Part shown: in pieces, positions 1-8,855 of the stretch | Numbering within the stretch: the first letter of the stretch is position 1 | Layout: each line of letters starts with the position of its first letter | Assembly (NCBI GenBank): GCA_947624985.1 | Contig: CANQMO010000014.1 | Coordinates: forward strand, 1-64,000 | DNA length: 64,000 nt | Direction of reading: 5' to 3' | Origin: an uncultured Oscillospiraceae bacterium | GTDB lineage: Bacteria > Bacillota > Clostridia > Oscillospirales > Oscillospiraceae | The notes under the pieces: generated by a model | What the model was told of the DNA's origin: nothing | Databases searched by the model: none | What the model saw: only the letters and a program-made list of their open reading frames with translations | Position numbers and translations under genes: made by a program

Positions 1-1661
1 CCCCGACGCCGACCCCGGAGCCGACCCCGACGCCGACCCCGGAACCCACCCCGACACCGACACCCACGCCTACGCCTACACCCACGCCCACGCCTACGCC
101 TACACCCACGGCAACGCCTACGCCCACACCCACGCCTACGGCGACGCCCACACCTACACCGACGCCGACGGCAACGCCTGCCCCGAAGCCCGTGTCTGCT
201 CCTGAGCCAACGGCGACGCCCAGTCCTGAGCCCACGGCGACGCCCAGCCCTGAGCCTACGGCGACGCCCAGTCCTGAGCCTACGGCGACACCCAGTCCTG
301 AGCCTACGGCGACACCGAGCCCGACGCCGACCGCGACTCCCAAGCCCACGCAGACGCCTGCTCCCATGACGCCGATCGACGGTCAGGCCACCAACGCGCC
401 AGCGCTCGCGGCTTCAGGGGACTTGGTAGTAGAGGGTCCTTCGGATGGCGTTGAATACGATGCGACCGAGGGCAAACTGACAGTCAAAAAAGGTCCCGTT
501 CATGTTGAAAATCTCAATGGAGCCGCCTTCACCGGCCACCACATCGTGGTGGATACGACGGAGGAAGACATCGATCTCTACCTGGACGGACTGAACATTC
601 AAGCCACGGACACGCCGGCCATCGATTTGCAGGGCGAGGGCACTGTGACCATGTACCTCGGAAAGAACGCGGCCAACACGCTGACAGGCGGCGACGGCTG
701 TGCGGCCATCAATGTGGGTGACGCAATTTTGCTCATCGACATGGAGAGCGGCTATCCGAATGGCTCTCTGACCGCCAACGGCGGCGCTAACGGCGCCGGC
801 ATCGGCGGGAACAATACCGCCGTCGGCAGCAACATCACCATCCTGGACGGCACAGTTACCGCCAACGGCGGGACAAACGCCGCCGGTATCGGCAACGGCG
901 CGAACGCGACAGGCGCCGCCAGCGATATCGCCATCCTGGGCGGTACGGTCACCGTCAGGTCCGGCGCCAACGGCGTGCACGCCATCAGCGCGGCGCCCGA
1001 CTTCGGGACTTTCGTCCATGTGACCTATGGCAGCGACGCCGCCGAGACGGTGTCCAACGCCATTGTGGAGTGGACCGGCCTGCCCAATACAGGCTGGACC
1101 TGGCCCTGGGTACAGATCGTGCCCCTCACGGAAGTCTCTGTGGCGGTGACGCCCGCCTCTGTCGCGCTCACCATGAACGGCACAGACCCGGAGACCCAGA
1201 CCTTTACGGCCTCTATGAAGGGCAGCGCCGGCGGACGGGCGGTGGATCTGTCTCTGGCGGGCCTTGCCCAGTGGAGCGTCTCTCCCGCCGAGGCGGCCAG
1301 TATAACGGACAGCGGCGTCCTCACTGTGAAGGGGGACGCACCCTCCGGCACGCTCACCGTCACCGCGGCCTACGCTCCCTATGGGCCCATGGCCGATTTC
1401 AGGGGCACGGCGACTGTCCAGGTGACGGCGCCTGTTCCGCCCACCCCGACGCCCACGCCCACGGCGACGCCTACCCCGACGCCCACGCCTACGGCAGCGC
1501 CGAGCCCCACGCCTACGGCCACCCCGGTAGCTACCCCGGCGCCCACCTCCGTCCCCACGGGAGACGGCGGAGAGCCCGCCATGTGGCTGGCTCTGCTGGC
1601 CGGGTGCGCGGCGGCGCTGGCGGCCCTGTGCCTGACCGCGGGCAGACGACGCAAAAACTGA
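1..1661 (+). CDS. Pro/Thr-rich cell-surface protein, 5' partial
   Basis: The reading frame is already open at base 3, so the gene starts before the window; the GTG at 192 lies inside the Pro-Thr tract and is not a convincing start. The visible part begins with a long PT/PEPT linker including five PEPTATPS octapeptides. A Gly/Asn-rich region with repeating 'GGTVTANGG'-like strands follows, resembling right-handed beta-helix or polysaccharide-binding repeats, then an Ig-like segment, a second PT linker, a C-terminal hydrophobic helix and the basic tail GRRRKN. It is probably exported and anchored in the envelope. The sequence before the helix is VPTGDGGEP, only reminiscent of an LPxTG sorting signal. 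No enzymatic motif is seen. The function is not recognised; adhesion or polysaccharide binding is a guess from architecture. Confidence 0.8.
   Translation, partial: PTPTPEPTPTPTPEPTPTPTPTPTPTPTPTPTPTPTATPTPTPTPTATPTPTPTPTATPAPKPVSAPEPTATPSPEPTATPSPEPTATPSPEPTATPSPEPTATPSPTPTATPKPTQTPAPMTPIDGQATNAPALAASGDLVVEGPSDGVEYDATEGKLTVKKGPVHVENLNGAAFTGHHIVVDTTEEDIDLYLDGLNIQATDTPAIDLQGEGTVTMYLGKNAANTLTGGDGCAAINVGDAILLIDMESGYPNGSLTANGGANGAGIGGNNTAVGSNITILDGTVTANGGTNAAGIGNGANATGAASDIAILGGTVTVRSGANGVHAISAAPDFGTFVHVTYGSDAAETVSNAIVEWTGLPNTGWTWPWVQIVPLTEVSVAVTPASVALTMNGTDPETQTFTASMKGSAGGRAVDLSLAGLAQWSVSPAEAASITDSGVLTVKGDAPSGTLTVTAAYAPYGPMADFRGTATVQVTAPVPPTPTPTPTATPTPTPTPTAAPSPTPTATPVATPAPTSVPTGDGGEPAMWLALLAGCAAALAALCLTAGRRRKN
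201..320 (+). repeat. Five 24-bp tandem repeats in a linker
   Basis: Five consecutive 24-bp units at 201, 225, 249, 273 and 297 each encode PEPTATPS and differ at only a few, mostly synonymous, positions. They lie inside the coding sequence of the surface protein and would allow linker length change by recombination. Confidence 0.85.
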
Positions 1662-1671
1662 TACATAGCAA

Positions 1672-1703
1672 ATGCCCCGCCTTCCATAGGCGGGACATTT
1701 TTT
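1672..1703 (+). terminator. Rho-independent terminator after surface protein
   Basis: An 11-bp stem with one mismatch (1672-1682 with 1688-1698), a 5-nt loop and a run of T ends the surface-protein transcript just before the convergent asnB stop codon. Confidence 0.8.
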
Positions 1704-1707
1704 GCTC

Positions 1708-3540
1708 TCACACCAGCCGGACTTTGTACTGGCGCAGCCAGTAGTCAACCTGGAGCATGTAGGCGATGGTCTGGGGGGTGGTCATCAGCTGGCCGTACCA
1801 GGGCTGGGCCTTGTCGTCCTCCAGCAGAGCCTTGAGCGCGTCCCGGCGCACGATATCCGTGAGCGGGGAGGACCGGTCCGCCAGCACCTGCCGCAGCCGG
1901 CGGGAGACCTCGTGCATGTAGGCCGGGTTGTGGGTCTTGGGATAGGGGCTCTTTTTCCGCCAGAGGATCTCTCCGGGCAGATAGTCACGCATGGCCTGGC
2001 GGAGCAGCCCCTTTTCGTAGTGACGGTAGTCCTTCCATTCCCAGGGCACGGAGTAGAGGTATTCCGCGATCCGGTGGTCGCAGAAGGGGACGCGGACCTC
2101 CAGAGCGCTGTACATGCTCATCCGGTCCTTGCGGTCCAGCAGAGTCTGCATGAACCAGTCGGTGTTCAGGCGCATCATCTCCCGCATGCGTTTGTCGGTG
2201 GGACTGTCGGAGTCCAGGGTGTCCGTGTCGGAGATGGTCATGCGGTATTTTTCCATCACATATTCCCGGGCGTCCAGCCCCTGGGCGTGCTCCGGCAGCA
2301 GGAACCCGGCCCGGTACTGGATGGACTGGGCCCAGGGGAACCCCTCCGCCATGCGTATCTTCTCATCCCGGTACCAGGGGTAGCCGCCGAAGATCTCATC
2401 GGCGCACTCGCCCGACAGGGCCACGGTCACATGCTTTTTGATGTGCTTGCAGAACTGGACGAGGGAGGAGTCCACGTCGCTCATGCCGGGCAGGTCCCGG
2501 GCGTCCACCGCCTCGTAGAGGCCGTCCGCCAGCTCCGGGGTGTCCAGCACGGTCAGGTGGTTTTCACACCCCAGCCAGTCCACCAGCTTGGGGATGAAGA
2601 CGGTATCGCTCGTGGGCTGGAATTTCGTCTCGTGAAAATAAGCGAGATGGTCCTTGTAATCCACCGAGAAGGTGTGCAGCGGCAGGCCCCGCTCCCGCAT
2701 GTGGAGATTCGCGATGGAGCAGATGAGCCCCGAGTCCAGCCCGCCGGAGAGGAAGGTGCCGATGGGCACGTCGGATACGAGCTGTCGGCGTATGGCGTCG
2801 GTGACCAGGTAGTTGACCGTGTCGACGGTGGCGTCCAGGTCGTCCGTGTGCTCCCGGGCCTTCAGCATCCAGTACCGCTCGGTCCGCAGCCCGTCCGCGT
2901 CGAACCAGCCCCGCCAGCCGGGGCGAAGCTCCTCCACGCCCCGGAACACGCCATAGCCCGGCGTACGCCCGGGACCGGTCAGCACCACCTCCAGCACGCC
3001 CTCCCGGTCCAGGACCGGCTCCACAGCCGGATGGGCCAGCAGGCCCTTGATCTCCGAGGCGAAGATAAAAGCGCCGTTTCTGATCGCGTAGAAAAAGGGC
3101 TTCACGCCCATCCGGTCCCGGGCGATGAAAAGCCTCTTTTCCGCCGCATCCCACACGGCGAAGGCGTAAATGCCGTTGAAGCGGTCCACGCAGGCTTCGC
3201 CCCACTGAATGAAGCTTTTCAGCACTACCTCCGTGTCCGAATGGCCCGCGAAGTCGTAGCCCAGGGCGGCAAGCTCCGCCCGTATCTCGTCGGTATTGTA
3301 AAGCTCTCCGTTGTACACAATGGTGTACAGCCACCCGTCCCGGCCCACGGTCATGGGCTGGCGGCCGTTTTCGATGTCGATGACGCAAAGGCGGTTATGC
3401 AGCAGCGCCGCGCAGTCCGTCACATATGTACCGTGCTGGTCGGGCCCCCGGCTGGTCATGGTCCGCTGCATGGCGGCGAACACGTCCGTCTGGTCCCGCA
3501 AGTCGTTTGCAAAGTCGATCACACCCGCTATCGAACACAT
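1708..3540 (-). CDS. asnB: Asparagine synthase (glutamine-hydrolysing)
   Basis: A 610-residue class II glutamine amidotransferase/asparagine synthetase that makes asparagine from aspartate, glutamine and ATP. The protein starts MCSIAGVIDF, so after Met removal Cys2 becomes the N-terminal nucleophile of the glutaminase domain (about residues 1-190). The synthetase domain carries the PPi-binding loop SGGLDSG near residue 265 and the downstream signature LSGECADEIFGGYPWY. Length fits the AsnB family. The start is preceded on the minus strand by GGGGTGAT at good spacing. The gene is monocistronic: convergent with the surface-protein gene and divergent from the XRE regulator. No T-box or other leader fits in the short upstream gap. 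Confidence 0.96.
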   Translation of the reverse strand: MCSIAGVIDFANDLRDQTDVFAAMQRTMTSRGPDQHGTYVTDCAALLHNRLCVIDIENGRQPMTVGRDGWLYTIVYNGELYNTDEIRAELAALGYDFAGHSDTEVVLKSFIQWGEACVDRFNGIYAFAVWDAAEKRLFIARDRMGVKPFFYAIRNGAFIFASEIKGLLAHPAVEPVLDREGVLEVVLTGPGRTPGYGVFRGVEELRPGWRGWFDADGLRTERYWMLKAREHTDDLDATVDTVNYLVTDAIRRQLVSDVPIGTFLSGGLDSGLICSIANLHMRERGLPLHTFSVDYKDHLAYFHETKFQPTSDTVFIPKLVDWLGCENHLTVLDTPELADGLYEAVDARDLPGMSDVDSSLVQFCKHIKKHVTVALSGECADEIFGGYPWYRDEKIRMAEGFPWAQSIQYRAGFLLPEHAQGLDAREYVMEKYRMTISDTDTLDSDSPTDKRMREMMRLNTDWFMQTLLDRKDRMSMYSALEVRVPFCDHRIAEYLYSVPWEWKDYRHYEKGLLRQAMRDYLPGEILWRKKSPYPKTHNPAYMHEVSRRLRQVLADRSSPLTDIVRRDALKALLEDDKAQPWYGQLMTTPQTIAYMLQVDYWLRQYKVRLV

Positions 3541-3680
3541 ATCACATCACCCCGTTTTCCCAAATTCCGCGCATTTCAGTATATGCGCCTGGTGAAAAAG
3601 GGTGCTTTACCCGCTCTGTGTCCTGGCAAAGACGCCGTGGGCATGTTATGATGGCAGCAGGAAAGGACGGGAGGCGGCCT

Positions 3681-4673
3681 ATGGAGCAGGAAAAGATCGG
3701 ACGATTCTTAGGGCAGGTGCGCCGGGAGCGGGGGCTCACCCAGGAGCAGCTCGCCCAGCGGCTGGGCGTCAGTCAGCGCACGGTGTCCCGGTGGGAGACG
3801 GGCCACAATATGCCGGATATATCCATGCTGACGGCGCTGTGCGCTCAGCTGGACATTACCGTGGCTGAGCTGCTGGCCGGGCAGCGGATTGAGGGGGAGA
3901 CCATCGCCAAGACCGACGCCTCCGACCTGGCGGAGCGGCTCATCGGCCTGGTCAGGCGGAAAAACGGCCTCCGGCGTCTGCTGGGCGCCTTGGCGGCGCT
4001 GGCGGTCACCCTGGCCTGCATGGCGGGGATCTATGGCTATGAGTTTCACGTGGATGTATCCTCCACAGCGGTGCTGGAGGCGGCCATCGACGCGTGGTGC
4101 ACTGATGTCGGGCTGCGGGCGGACGTGCTGGAGCGCGCCGCTGCGGGCAGCCGGCTTTACGTGCTGTGCCGGGACGAACTGCATCCGGGCGGCGGGTGCC
4201 TGGCAGCGCTGGAGAGGGGGCTGTTCGGCCGGTATCGGATGGTGCGGACAGACCTCTTCGACGAGCCGCTGTGCATCGCAGGCATCGAGCGCGTCGGCGG
4301 GCGAGAGTACCTTCTTACTTTCTGTCTGAGTGATCTGCCCGGCGTGGCCTCCGTGGTCATCTATGACCGCTATGACGACGGTTTCCAGTCTGACCCGCCG
4401 GCGGCCGTCAGCACCCAGCGGATAGAAAAGACGCCCTTCCTCCATATAGAGCTGCTGCCAGAGGGCACGTCGGTGGCGCCCTTCGGCGCCAGATATTTTG
4501 ACGAAGCGGGGGAGGAGATACCCCGCACCGACCTGCTGGCCGGGACCGATTACGATGGCGGCTCCTCCTTCGGCGCCGGCCGCGCCGCAGCGGAGCTGTG
4601 GCTGGTGTACGTGCTTGAGGGCATCATCGCGCTGTTTGGCCTGGTGTTCATCCGCTACTTTTTGACACTGTGA
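3681..4673 (+). CDS. Membrane-anchored XRE-family regulator
   Basis: A 330-residue protein with an N-terminal XRE helix-turn-helix (about residues 6-60, including LTQEQLAQRLGVSQRTVSRW), a first hydrophobic segment near residues 98-118 and a second at the very C-terminus (about 303-328). The roughly 185 residues between them would lie outside the membrane if both helices span. This suggests a one-component sensor whose DNA-binding head is cytoplasmic. ATG 3681 was chosen because GGGAGG precedes it at good spacing; the frame is open further upstream without a ribosome site. A TG-N-TATGAT extended -10 lies just upstream. The target and ligand cannot be inferred. The neighbouring methyltransferase on the same strand is a possible partner. 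Confidence 0.85.
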   Translation: MEQEKIGRFLGQVRRERGLTQEQLAQRLGVSQRTVSRWETGHNMPDISMLTALCAQLDITVAELLAGQRIEGETIAKTDASDLAERLIGLVRRKNGLRRLLGALAALAVTLACMAGIYGYEFHVDVSSTAVLEAAIDAWCTDVGLRADVLERAAAGSRLYVLCRDELHPGGGCLAALERGLFGRYRMVRTDLFDEPLCIAGIERVGGREYLLTFCLSDLPGVASVVIYDRYDDGFQSDPPAAVSTQRIEKTPFLHIELLPEGTSVAPFGARYFDEAGEEIPRTDLLAGTDYDGGSSFGAGRAAAELWLVYVLEGIIALFGLVFIRYFLTL

Positions 4674-4798
4674 CCAGCCCGGAGATATAACAGACGCTTC
4701 GCGCTGTTGTATCCCAAATATCAGTCACGCTCCCGGCTTGCGCCGGAACCGCGCGACATGATATACTAATAAGCAAGAAAAAGCGAGGAGACGGCGCG

Positions 4799-5385
4799 AT
4801 GGACAAGGACTTTTTGCTGGACGCCTACGGCCGGCGTGGGACCCGGAGGCGGGTCCCTTCAATCTTTCCGTGGGGAACAAGTATCTGGAATACATGCTGG
4901 CGAAGTTTTTTGAGGAACACTTCCCCGTGCCGGATGGGGCGGATGTCTGCAACATCGGCATTGGTGCGGGGTACTGGGATAGATATCTCTGCTACCAACT
5001 CCGGGGCGGGAGCCTGACCAGCATTGATGTGCTGGCGGACTGCTGCCGGGCGCTGCGTGAGGGGCTGGAAAACGAGAAAAACCCCGCCCGGGTCACGGTG
5101 CTCAACGCCGACGTGATGGACCTGGCGGGGATGGAAGGGGCCTTTGATATCGTCACGATGGTGGGCTCCACGGTGCGGGAAAGCGGCCGTGGCGCGGCCA
5201 TCGTGGAAAAGGCCCTGTCCCTGATAAAGCCCGGCGGGAGTCTCTGTCTGCAGACACTGCTGGACGAGGGGGAGGCCCTGCCGGTGGACGCGCTCTGCGC
5301 AAAACACGGGGCGGCGGTGGCGGCGCATCTTTTTGACCCCGCGTACGGCTACGGCGCCCGGTATTGGAAGATAGCGAAGATATAG
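4799..5385 (+). pseudogene. SAM-dependent methyltransferase, frameshifted near its N-terminus
   Basis: ATG 4799 follows a good GAGGAG site and encodes MDKDFLLDAYGRR, but the family sequence continues in another frame from about 4837 (WDPEAGPFNLSVGNKYLEY), so one base appears to be missing near 4834-4840. The downstream frame then runs without interruption to 5385, with a Rossmann glycine motif (CNIGIGAGYWDRY), an acidic strand end (SIDVL) and LLDEGEALP near the C-terminus. This is a small class I methyltransferase of unknown substrate. Translation could also restart at GTG 4870 and give 171 residues lacking the extreme N-terminus. A real mutation and a sequencing error cannot be told apart from here. 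Confidence 0.7.
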
Positions 5386-5402
5386 TCTGTACCCCATCAT
5401 TT

Positions 5403-6683
5403 TCAGCTATAATACTCAAATTCCAGTTCCGCGATGGAGACGGTGTCGCCGTCCTGTAGCCCCATGGCCTCCATCCGTTCGTAGACCCCGGCCTCACGGA
5501 GCTTCCGGTCCAGATACATCCGGGACTCGTAGTCGGCGAAATTCACCCGGGCCACCAGCCGGTCCAGCCAGTCGCCCTGGATGAGCCACACATCGCCCTC
5601 CCTGCGGATGGTAAGGTCGTCCGCCGTGCCGAGCTTCACCTCCGGGGCCACATAGTCCGCCTCGTACACGGTGACCGGCGGCAGGTCCTTCAGCCGCGCG
5701 GCGGCGGCGTAGACGAGCTCCTTGATCCCCTGATGGGCCGCGGCGGATATCTCGAGCACCGGATAGCCCTTTTTCTGCACATGGTCTTTGAAGCGGGCCA
5801 GAGCGCCGTCATCGGGCGGCAGCAGGTCGCATTTATTGGCGGCCACGATCTGCGGCCGGGAGGCAAGGGCCTCGTCGTACCCGGCGAGCTCCGCGTTGAT
5901 GGCCTCAAAGTCCTCTATGGGGTCCCGGCCCTCGGTCCCGGCCACGTCCACCACATGGATCAGGAGCCTGCACCGGTCGATATGGCGCAGAAAGTCATGT
6001 CCCAGTCCCGCGCCCTCGCTGGCCCCCTCGATGATACCGGGGATGTCGGCCAGCACGAAGGAGTTGTAGTCTCCTGCGTACACCACCCCCAGATTGGGGA
6101 ACAGGGTGGTGAAAGGGTAGTCGGCGATCTTGGGGTGGGCGCGGCTCACCACGCTGAGCAGGGTGGACTTGCCCACATTGGGGAACCCCACCAGCCCCAC
6201 GTCGGCCAGCAGCTTCAGCTCCAGCACCACCTCTCGGGCCTCCCCGGGCAGGCCGGGCTTGGCGAAGCGGGGGGTCTGCCGGGTGGGGGTGGCGAAGTGC
6301 TTGTTGCCCCAGCCGCCCCGGCCGCCCTTCGCCAGCACGAAGCTGTCCGTAGCGGACATGTCCCGGATGATGGAGCCGGTCTGCTTATCCCGGATGACGG
6401 TGCCCCGGGGGACCCGGAGGATCACGTCCTCGCCGTCCTTGCCGGAGCAGCGCTTGCCCTGGCCGGGCATGCCGTCCGTGGCGGTGAACTTGCGCTTATA
6501 GCGAAAGTCCAGCAGGGTGGACATATTGGGGTCCGCCTTCACGATGATGTCCCCGCCCCGGCCGCCGTCGCCGCCGTCGGGCCCGCCGGAGGCCACATAT
6601 TTTTCCCGGTGGAAGGCGACGGCGCCCTGACCGCCGTCTCCGGCCTTGACCTGGATGGTCACCTTGTCAACAAAATTCGTCAT
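5403..6683 (-). CDS. obgE: Obg family GTPase (ribosome assembly/stress)
   Basis: A 426-residue Obg/CgtA GTPase involved in large-ribosomal-subunit maturation and growth control. The N-terminal Gly-rich Obg fold (about 1-158) is followed by the G domain, with P-loop GFPNVGKST near residue 164, switch and G3 motifs (DIPGIIEGA) and the NKCD specificity motif. A C-terminal OCT domain ends FEYYS. Start ATG 6683 is used because AGGTGATACC precedes it and the protein begins MTNFVDKV; an in-frame upstream extension lacks a ribosome site. It is the third gene of rplU-rpmA-obgE, separated from rpmA by a terminator-like hairpin that may lower its expression relative to the ribosomal proteins. Confidence 0.96.
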   Translation of the reverse strand: MTNFVDKVTIQVKAGDGGQGAVAFHREKYVASGGPDGGDGGRGGDIIVKADPNMSTLLDFRYKRKFTATDGMPGQGKRCSGKDGEDVILRVPRGTVIRDKQTGSIIRDMSATDSFVLAKGGRGGWGNKHFATPTRQTPRFAKPGLPGEAREVVLELKLLADVGLVGFPNVGKSTLLSVVSRAHPKIADYPFTTLFPNLGVVYAGDYNSFVLADIPGIIEGASEGAGLGHDFLRHIDRCRLLIHVVDVAGTEGRDPIEDFEAINAELAGYDEALASRPQIVAANKCDLLPPDDGALARFKDHVQKKGYPVLEISAAAHQGIKELVYAAAARLKDLPPVTVYEADYVAPEVKLGTADDLTIRREGDVWLIQGDWLDRLVARVNFADYESRMYLDRKLREAGVYERMEAMGLQDGDTVSIAELEFEYYS

Positions 6684-6710
6684 TGGTATCACCTGTGGGT
6701 AGTATGCCCG

Positions 6711-6745
6711 CAAAAGAAAAGCGGGGCGGTCGTCAAACCGCCCCG
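6711..6745 (-). terminator. Terminator between rpmA and obgE
   Basis: A 9-bp GC-only stem (6737-6745 with 6722-6730) with a 6-nt loop is followed on the minus strand by CTTTTCTTTT. It sits after rpmA and before obgE and is probably a partial terminator tuning obgE. Confidence 0.75.
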
Positions 6746-6755
6746 TGCTTTGTGT

Positions 6756-7016
6756 TTACTGCTGGACCTCGTAAACGGAGACCTTTTTCCGATCGGCGCC
6801 GTAGCGCTCGAACTTCACGATGCCGTCCGCTTTCGCATACAGCGTGTCGTCGCCGCCGATACCAACATTGGTGCCGGGGTGGATCTTGGTGCCGCGCTGG
6901 CGAACAAGGATGTTGCCGGCCAGGACGAACTGACCGTCAGCCCGCTTGGCGCCCAGGCGCTTGGAATTACTGTCGCGGCCGTTTTTGGTGGAGCCGCCGC
7001 CCTTTTTGTGTGCCAT
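6756..7016 (-). CDS. rpmA: 50S ribosomal protein L27, no N-terminal extension
   Basis: An 86-residue L27 beginning [20 protein letters not shown]. The flexible N-terminus that reaches toward the peptidyl-transferase centre is present directly after Met. Most Firmicutes make L27 with a roughly 9-residue prefix removed by the protease Prp; here there is none, and the prp (ysxB) gene that usually sits between rplU and rpmA is also absent (18-nt gap only). The ATG has a purine-rich GGGAGG site. It is co-transcribed with rplU. Confidence 0.97.
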   Translation of the reverse strand: MAHKKGGGSTKNGRDSNSKRLGAKRADGQFVLAGNILVRQRGTKIHPGTNVGIGGDDTLYAKADGIVKFERYGADRKKVSVYEVQQ

Positions 7017-7034
7017 TTGACTTTCCCTCCCTGT

Positions 7035-7346
7035 TCAGCCGATGGAGCCGATCTCGACCTTGGTGTAAGGCTGACGATGGCCCTGGGTCTTGCGGTAGCC
7101 CTTCTTGGGCTTCATGTGATAGACGCGGATCTTCTTGCTCTTGCCCTGCTTGACGACGGTACCGGTAACGGTCCGGCCTTCGATGTAGGGCGCGCCGAAG
7201 GTGTTCTCACCCTCGCCGGTGACGGCCAGGACCTTGTCAAAGGTGACGGTAGCGCCGGCCTCGGCGTCCAGCTTCTCCACGAAGATCACGTCGCCGGCGG
7301 TCACGCGGTACTGCTTGCCGCCCGTCTCGATGATAGCGTACTTCAT
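7035..7346 (-). CDS. rplU: 50S ribosomal protein L21
   Basis: A 103-residue L21 ([15 protein letters not shown]... ending KVEIGSIG) with the family's C-terminal [15 protein letters not shown] signature. ATG 7346 is preceded by GGAAGGAAGATC; the frame is open upstream but that part is the leader. It is the first gene of the rplU-rpmA-obgE operon, driven by the consensus promoter at 7430-7458. Confidence 0.97.
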   Translation of the reverse strand: MKYAIIETGGKQYRVTAGDVIFVEKLDAEAGATVTFDKVLAVTGEGENTFGAPYIEGRTVTGTVVKQGKSKKIRVYHMKPKKGYRKTQGHRQPYTKVEIGSIG

Positions 7347-7423
7347 GAATGATCTTCCTTCCTTTCGGGCTCGCTGTCCCGGGTGCAGGCGTGACCTGAC
7401 TTGTAAGACCCTTTCAAAGCGGC
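7347..7423 (-). promoter_or_regulatory. 5' leader of rplU, possible L21 leader
   Basis: About 77 nt of transcribed leader separate the predicted start site from rplU. It can form small hairpins such as CAGG-TCACG-CCTG before the ribosome site. Many Firmicutes carry a structured L21 leader for autoregulation. The position fits, but the fold was not verified against the family model. Confidence 0.4.
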
Positions 7424-7429
7424 TAAAAT

Positions 7430-7458
7430 ATCTTAGCATCGTTCGCTCTACTTGTCAA
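7430..7458 (-). promoter_or_regulatory. SigA promoter of rplU-rpmA-obgE
   Basis: On the minus strand TTGACA (7453-7458) is followed by exactly 17 nt and TAAGAT (7430-7435), a near-consensus housekeeping promoter facing rplU. Confidence 0.85.
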
Positions 7459-7501
7459 TACTTTTTTCCTGAATAATTGTCCGTTTCCGGCGAAGCCGCT
7501 A

Positions 7502-7530
7502 TTGAATCGAGGGGGAAGATTTGTTATAAT
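7502..7530 (+). promoter_or_regulatory. SigA promoter of the secreted protein gene
   Basis: TTGAAT (7502-7507), a 17-nt spacer and TATAAT (7525-7530) lie 33 nt before the ATG. A short hairpin (TTGCCGAAAAGGCAA) follows at the predicted start of transcription, before the AAGGAGGA ribosome site. Confidence 0.8.
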
Positions 7531-7562
7531 CCAATTGCCGAAAAGGCAAGGAGGAAGGTAAA

Positions 7563-8732
7563 ATGAAACGACAGGTCATAGCGTATCTTCTGGCCGGCGC
7601 GCTGTTCCTTTCCCTGGGCGGCGCATGGGCTTTCGCGGCGGAAGAGGAAGAACAGGTCCCCGCGCTGAGCGACGATCTCTACAGCTTCCAAATGCTTCTG
7701 GACGGCGAGCTGTATACGTTCCCCATGAGCTACGCCGACTTCACGGCCATGGGCTGGGAGTATGACGGCGACGCGAATGAGACCATCTCGCCCAACGAGT
7801 ACACGGTGGCGGAGACCTTTGAAAAAGACGGTCTGGAGATCTATGTCACGCTGGTGAACCTTGGTATCAACACGGTGACGTATGCCGACAGCCTGGTGGG
7901 CGGCATATCTCTTGACCCGTACCAGACGGAGGACGCCCCGGACACGGAGGCGGAATTCCCGGGCGGCGTCCTGTTCGGCGCCGCAACGGCGGAGGACATC
8001 GAGGCGGCGTATGGCACGCCCACGGACACATACGAGGGCGAGATGTACACGAAGCTGACCTACGAGTACGACTACTACCGGGAGTGGGACTTCTACGTCT
8101 ATGCCGACAGCGGCGTGCTGGATGAGTTCGAGGTGCGCAACTTCGTGGCGGATGAGGAGGCCAACGCGGCCGCGGCGGCGGAGGTGACCGATGAGCCCAC
8201 GGAGGCGGTGCTGGCCTATACCGCGCCGGAGAAGCTGGGGGAGGACCCCATGGGCTTCACGGTGGAGTACGCGGGGGATCTGTACCAGCTTCCCGCGCCG
8301 GTGTCCGTATTCGTGGAGAATGGCTGGACGTTGAAGGAGGAGCTGTCGGACGCCATCGTTTCCGGCGGTGACTACGGCTGGGTGACCCTCATGAAGGACA
8401 ATCAGGAGTTCCGCACCATCGCCCAAAACTACGACCCCAACGCCACGGTGATCGAAAACTGCTTCATCACGGAGGTGGAGGCCGACGCGCTGGGGCCGGA
8501 CCTCTCCCTTGCGCTGCCCGGCGGCGCGGCCATGGGCATGACGGAGGAGGAGCTGATCGCCTGGCTGGACGAGATGGGTCTGGAGTATGAGAAGGACGAT
8601 TCCGACTCCTATATCTACTATTCCGTGGAGGGGCCTGACAGCAGCCTGGACGGCTTTGAGTTCATTGTGGATGCGGAGCAGGCCGCCGTCACCGGCATCC
8701 ATGTCAGCTACGAGCCCGACACGCTGGACTGA
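7563..8732 (+). CDS. Secreted protein with duplicated domain, unknown function
   Basis: A 389-residue acidic protein with a clear signal peptide (KR, hydrophobic core, cleavage expected near AFAA at about residue 26). The mature part holds two related units: one around residues 40-125 (LYSFQMLLDGELYTFPM) and one around 230-315 (MGFTVEYAGDLYQLPAPV), each followed by an 'F.ENGW / F.AMGW' strand and a Glu/Asp-rich stretch. It lacks cysteines suggestive of a lipoprotein and has no membrane anchor. The family is not recognised; similar tandem extracytoplasmic proteins of unknown role are common in gut Clostridia. It has its own promoter and terminator, so it is expressed alone. Confidence 0.8.
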   Translation: MKRQVIAYLLAGALFLSLGGAWAFAAEEEEQVPALSDDLYSFQMLLDGELYTFPMSYADFTAMGWEYDGDANETISPNEYTVAETFEKDGLEIYVTLVNLGINTVTYADSLVGGISLDPYQTEDAPDTEAEFPGGVLFGAATAEDIEAAYGTPTDTYEGEMYTKLTYEYDYYREWDFYVYADSGVLDEFEVRNFVADEEANAAAAAEVTDEPTEAVLAYTAPEKLGEDPMGFTVEYAGDLYQLPAPVSVFVENGWTLKEELSDAIVSGGDYGWVTLMKDNQEFRTIAQNYDPNATVIENCFITEVEADALGPDLSLALPGGAAMGMTEEELIAWLDEMGLEYEKDDSDSYIYYSVEGPDSSLDGFEFIVDAEQAAVTGIHVSYEPDTLD

Positions 8733-8755
8733 GAGCGTAAAAGTGTGAAAACAGG

Positions 8756-8789
8756 AGAGCCGCAGAGGAACGTCTGCGGCTCTTTTTTT
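8756..8789 (+). terminator. Rho-independent terminator
   Basis: A perfect 11-bp stem (8756-8766 with 8773-8783), 6-nt loop and T run follow the secreted-protein gene. Confidence 0.92.
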
Positions 8790-8855
8790 GCCGGCTGTGA
8801 GATATCCCGGCCCAAAACGGTACTGTATATGTGAGCACGGAAGGAGGCGGCACGG

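Noticed and set aside
1..380. Short spaced repeats resembling a CRISPR array
   Set aside because: Repeats are contiguous 24-bp coding units and Pro-Thr codons without unique spacers.
1702..3651. A 649-codon open frame on the plus strand opposite asnB
   Set aside because: It mirrors the asnB codons in a GC-rich gene, has no ribosome site and no domain; asnB itself is unmistakable.
3541..3680. T-box or other riboswitch before asnB
   Set aside because: The 140-nt gap holds a ribosome site for asnB and a promoter for the XRE gene; no T-box sequence or terminator is visible.
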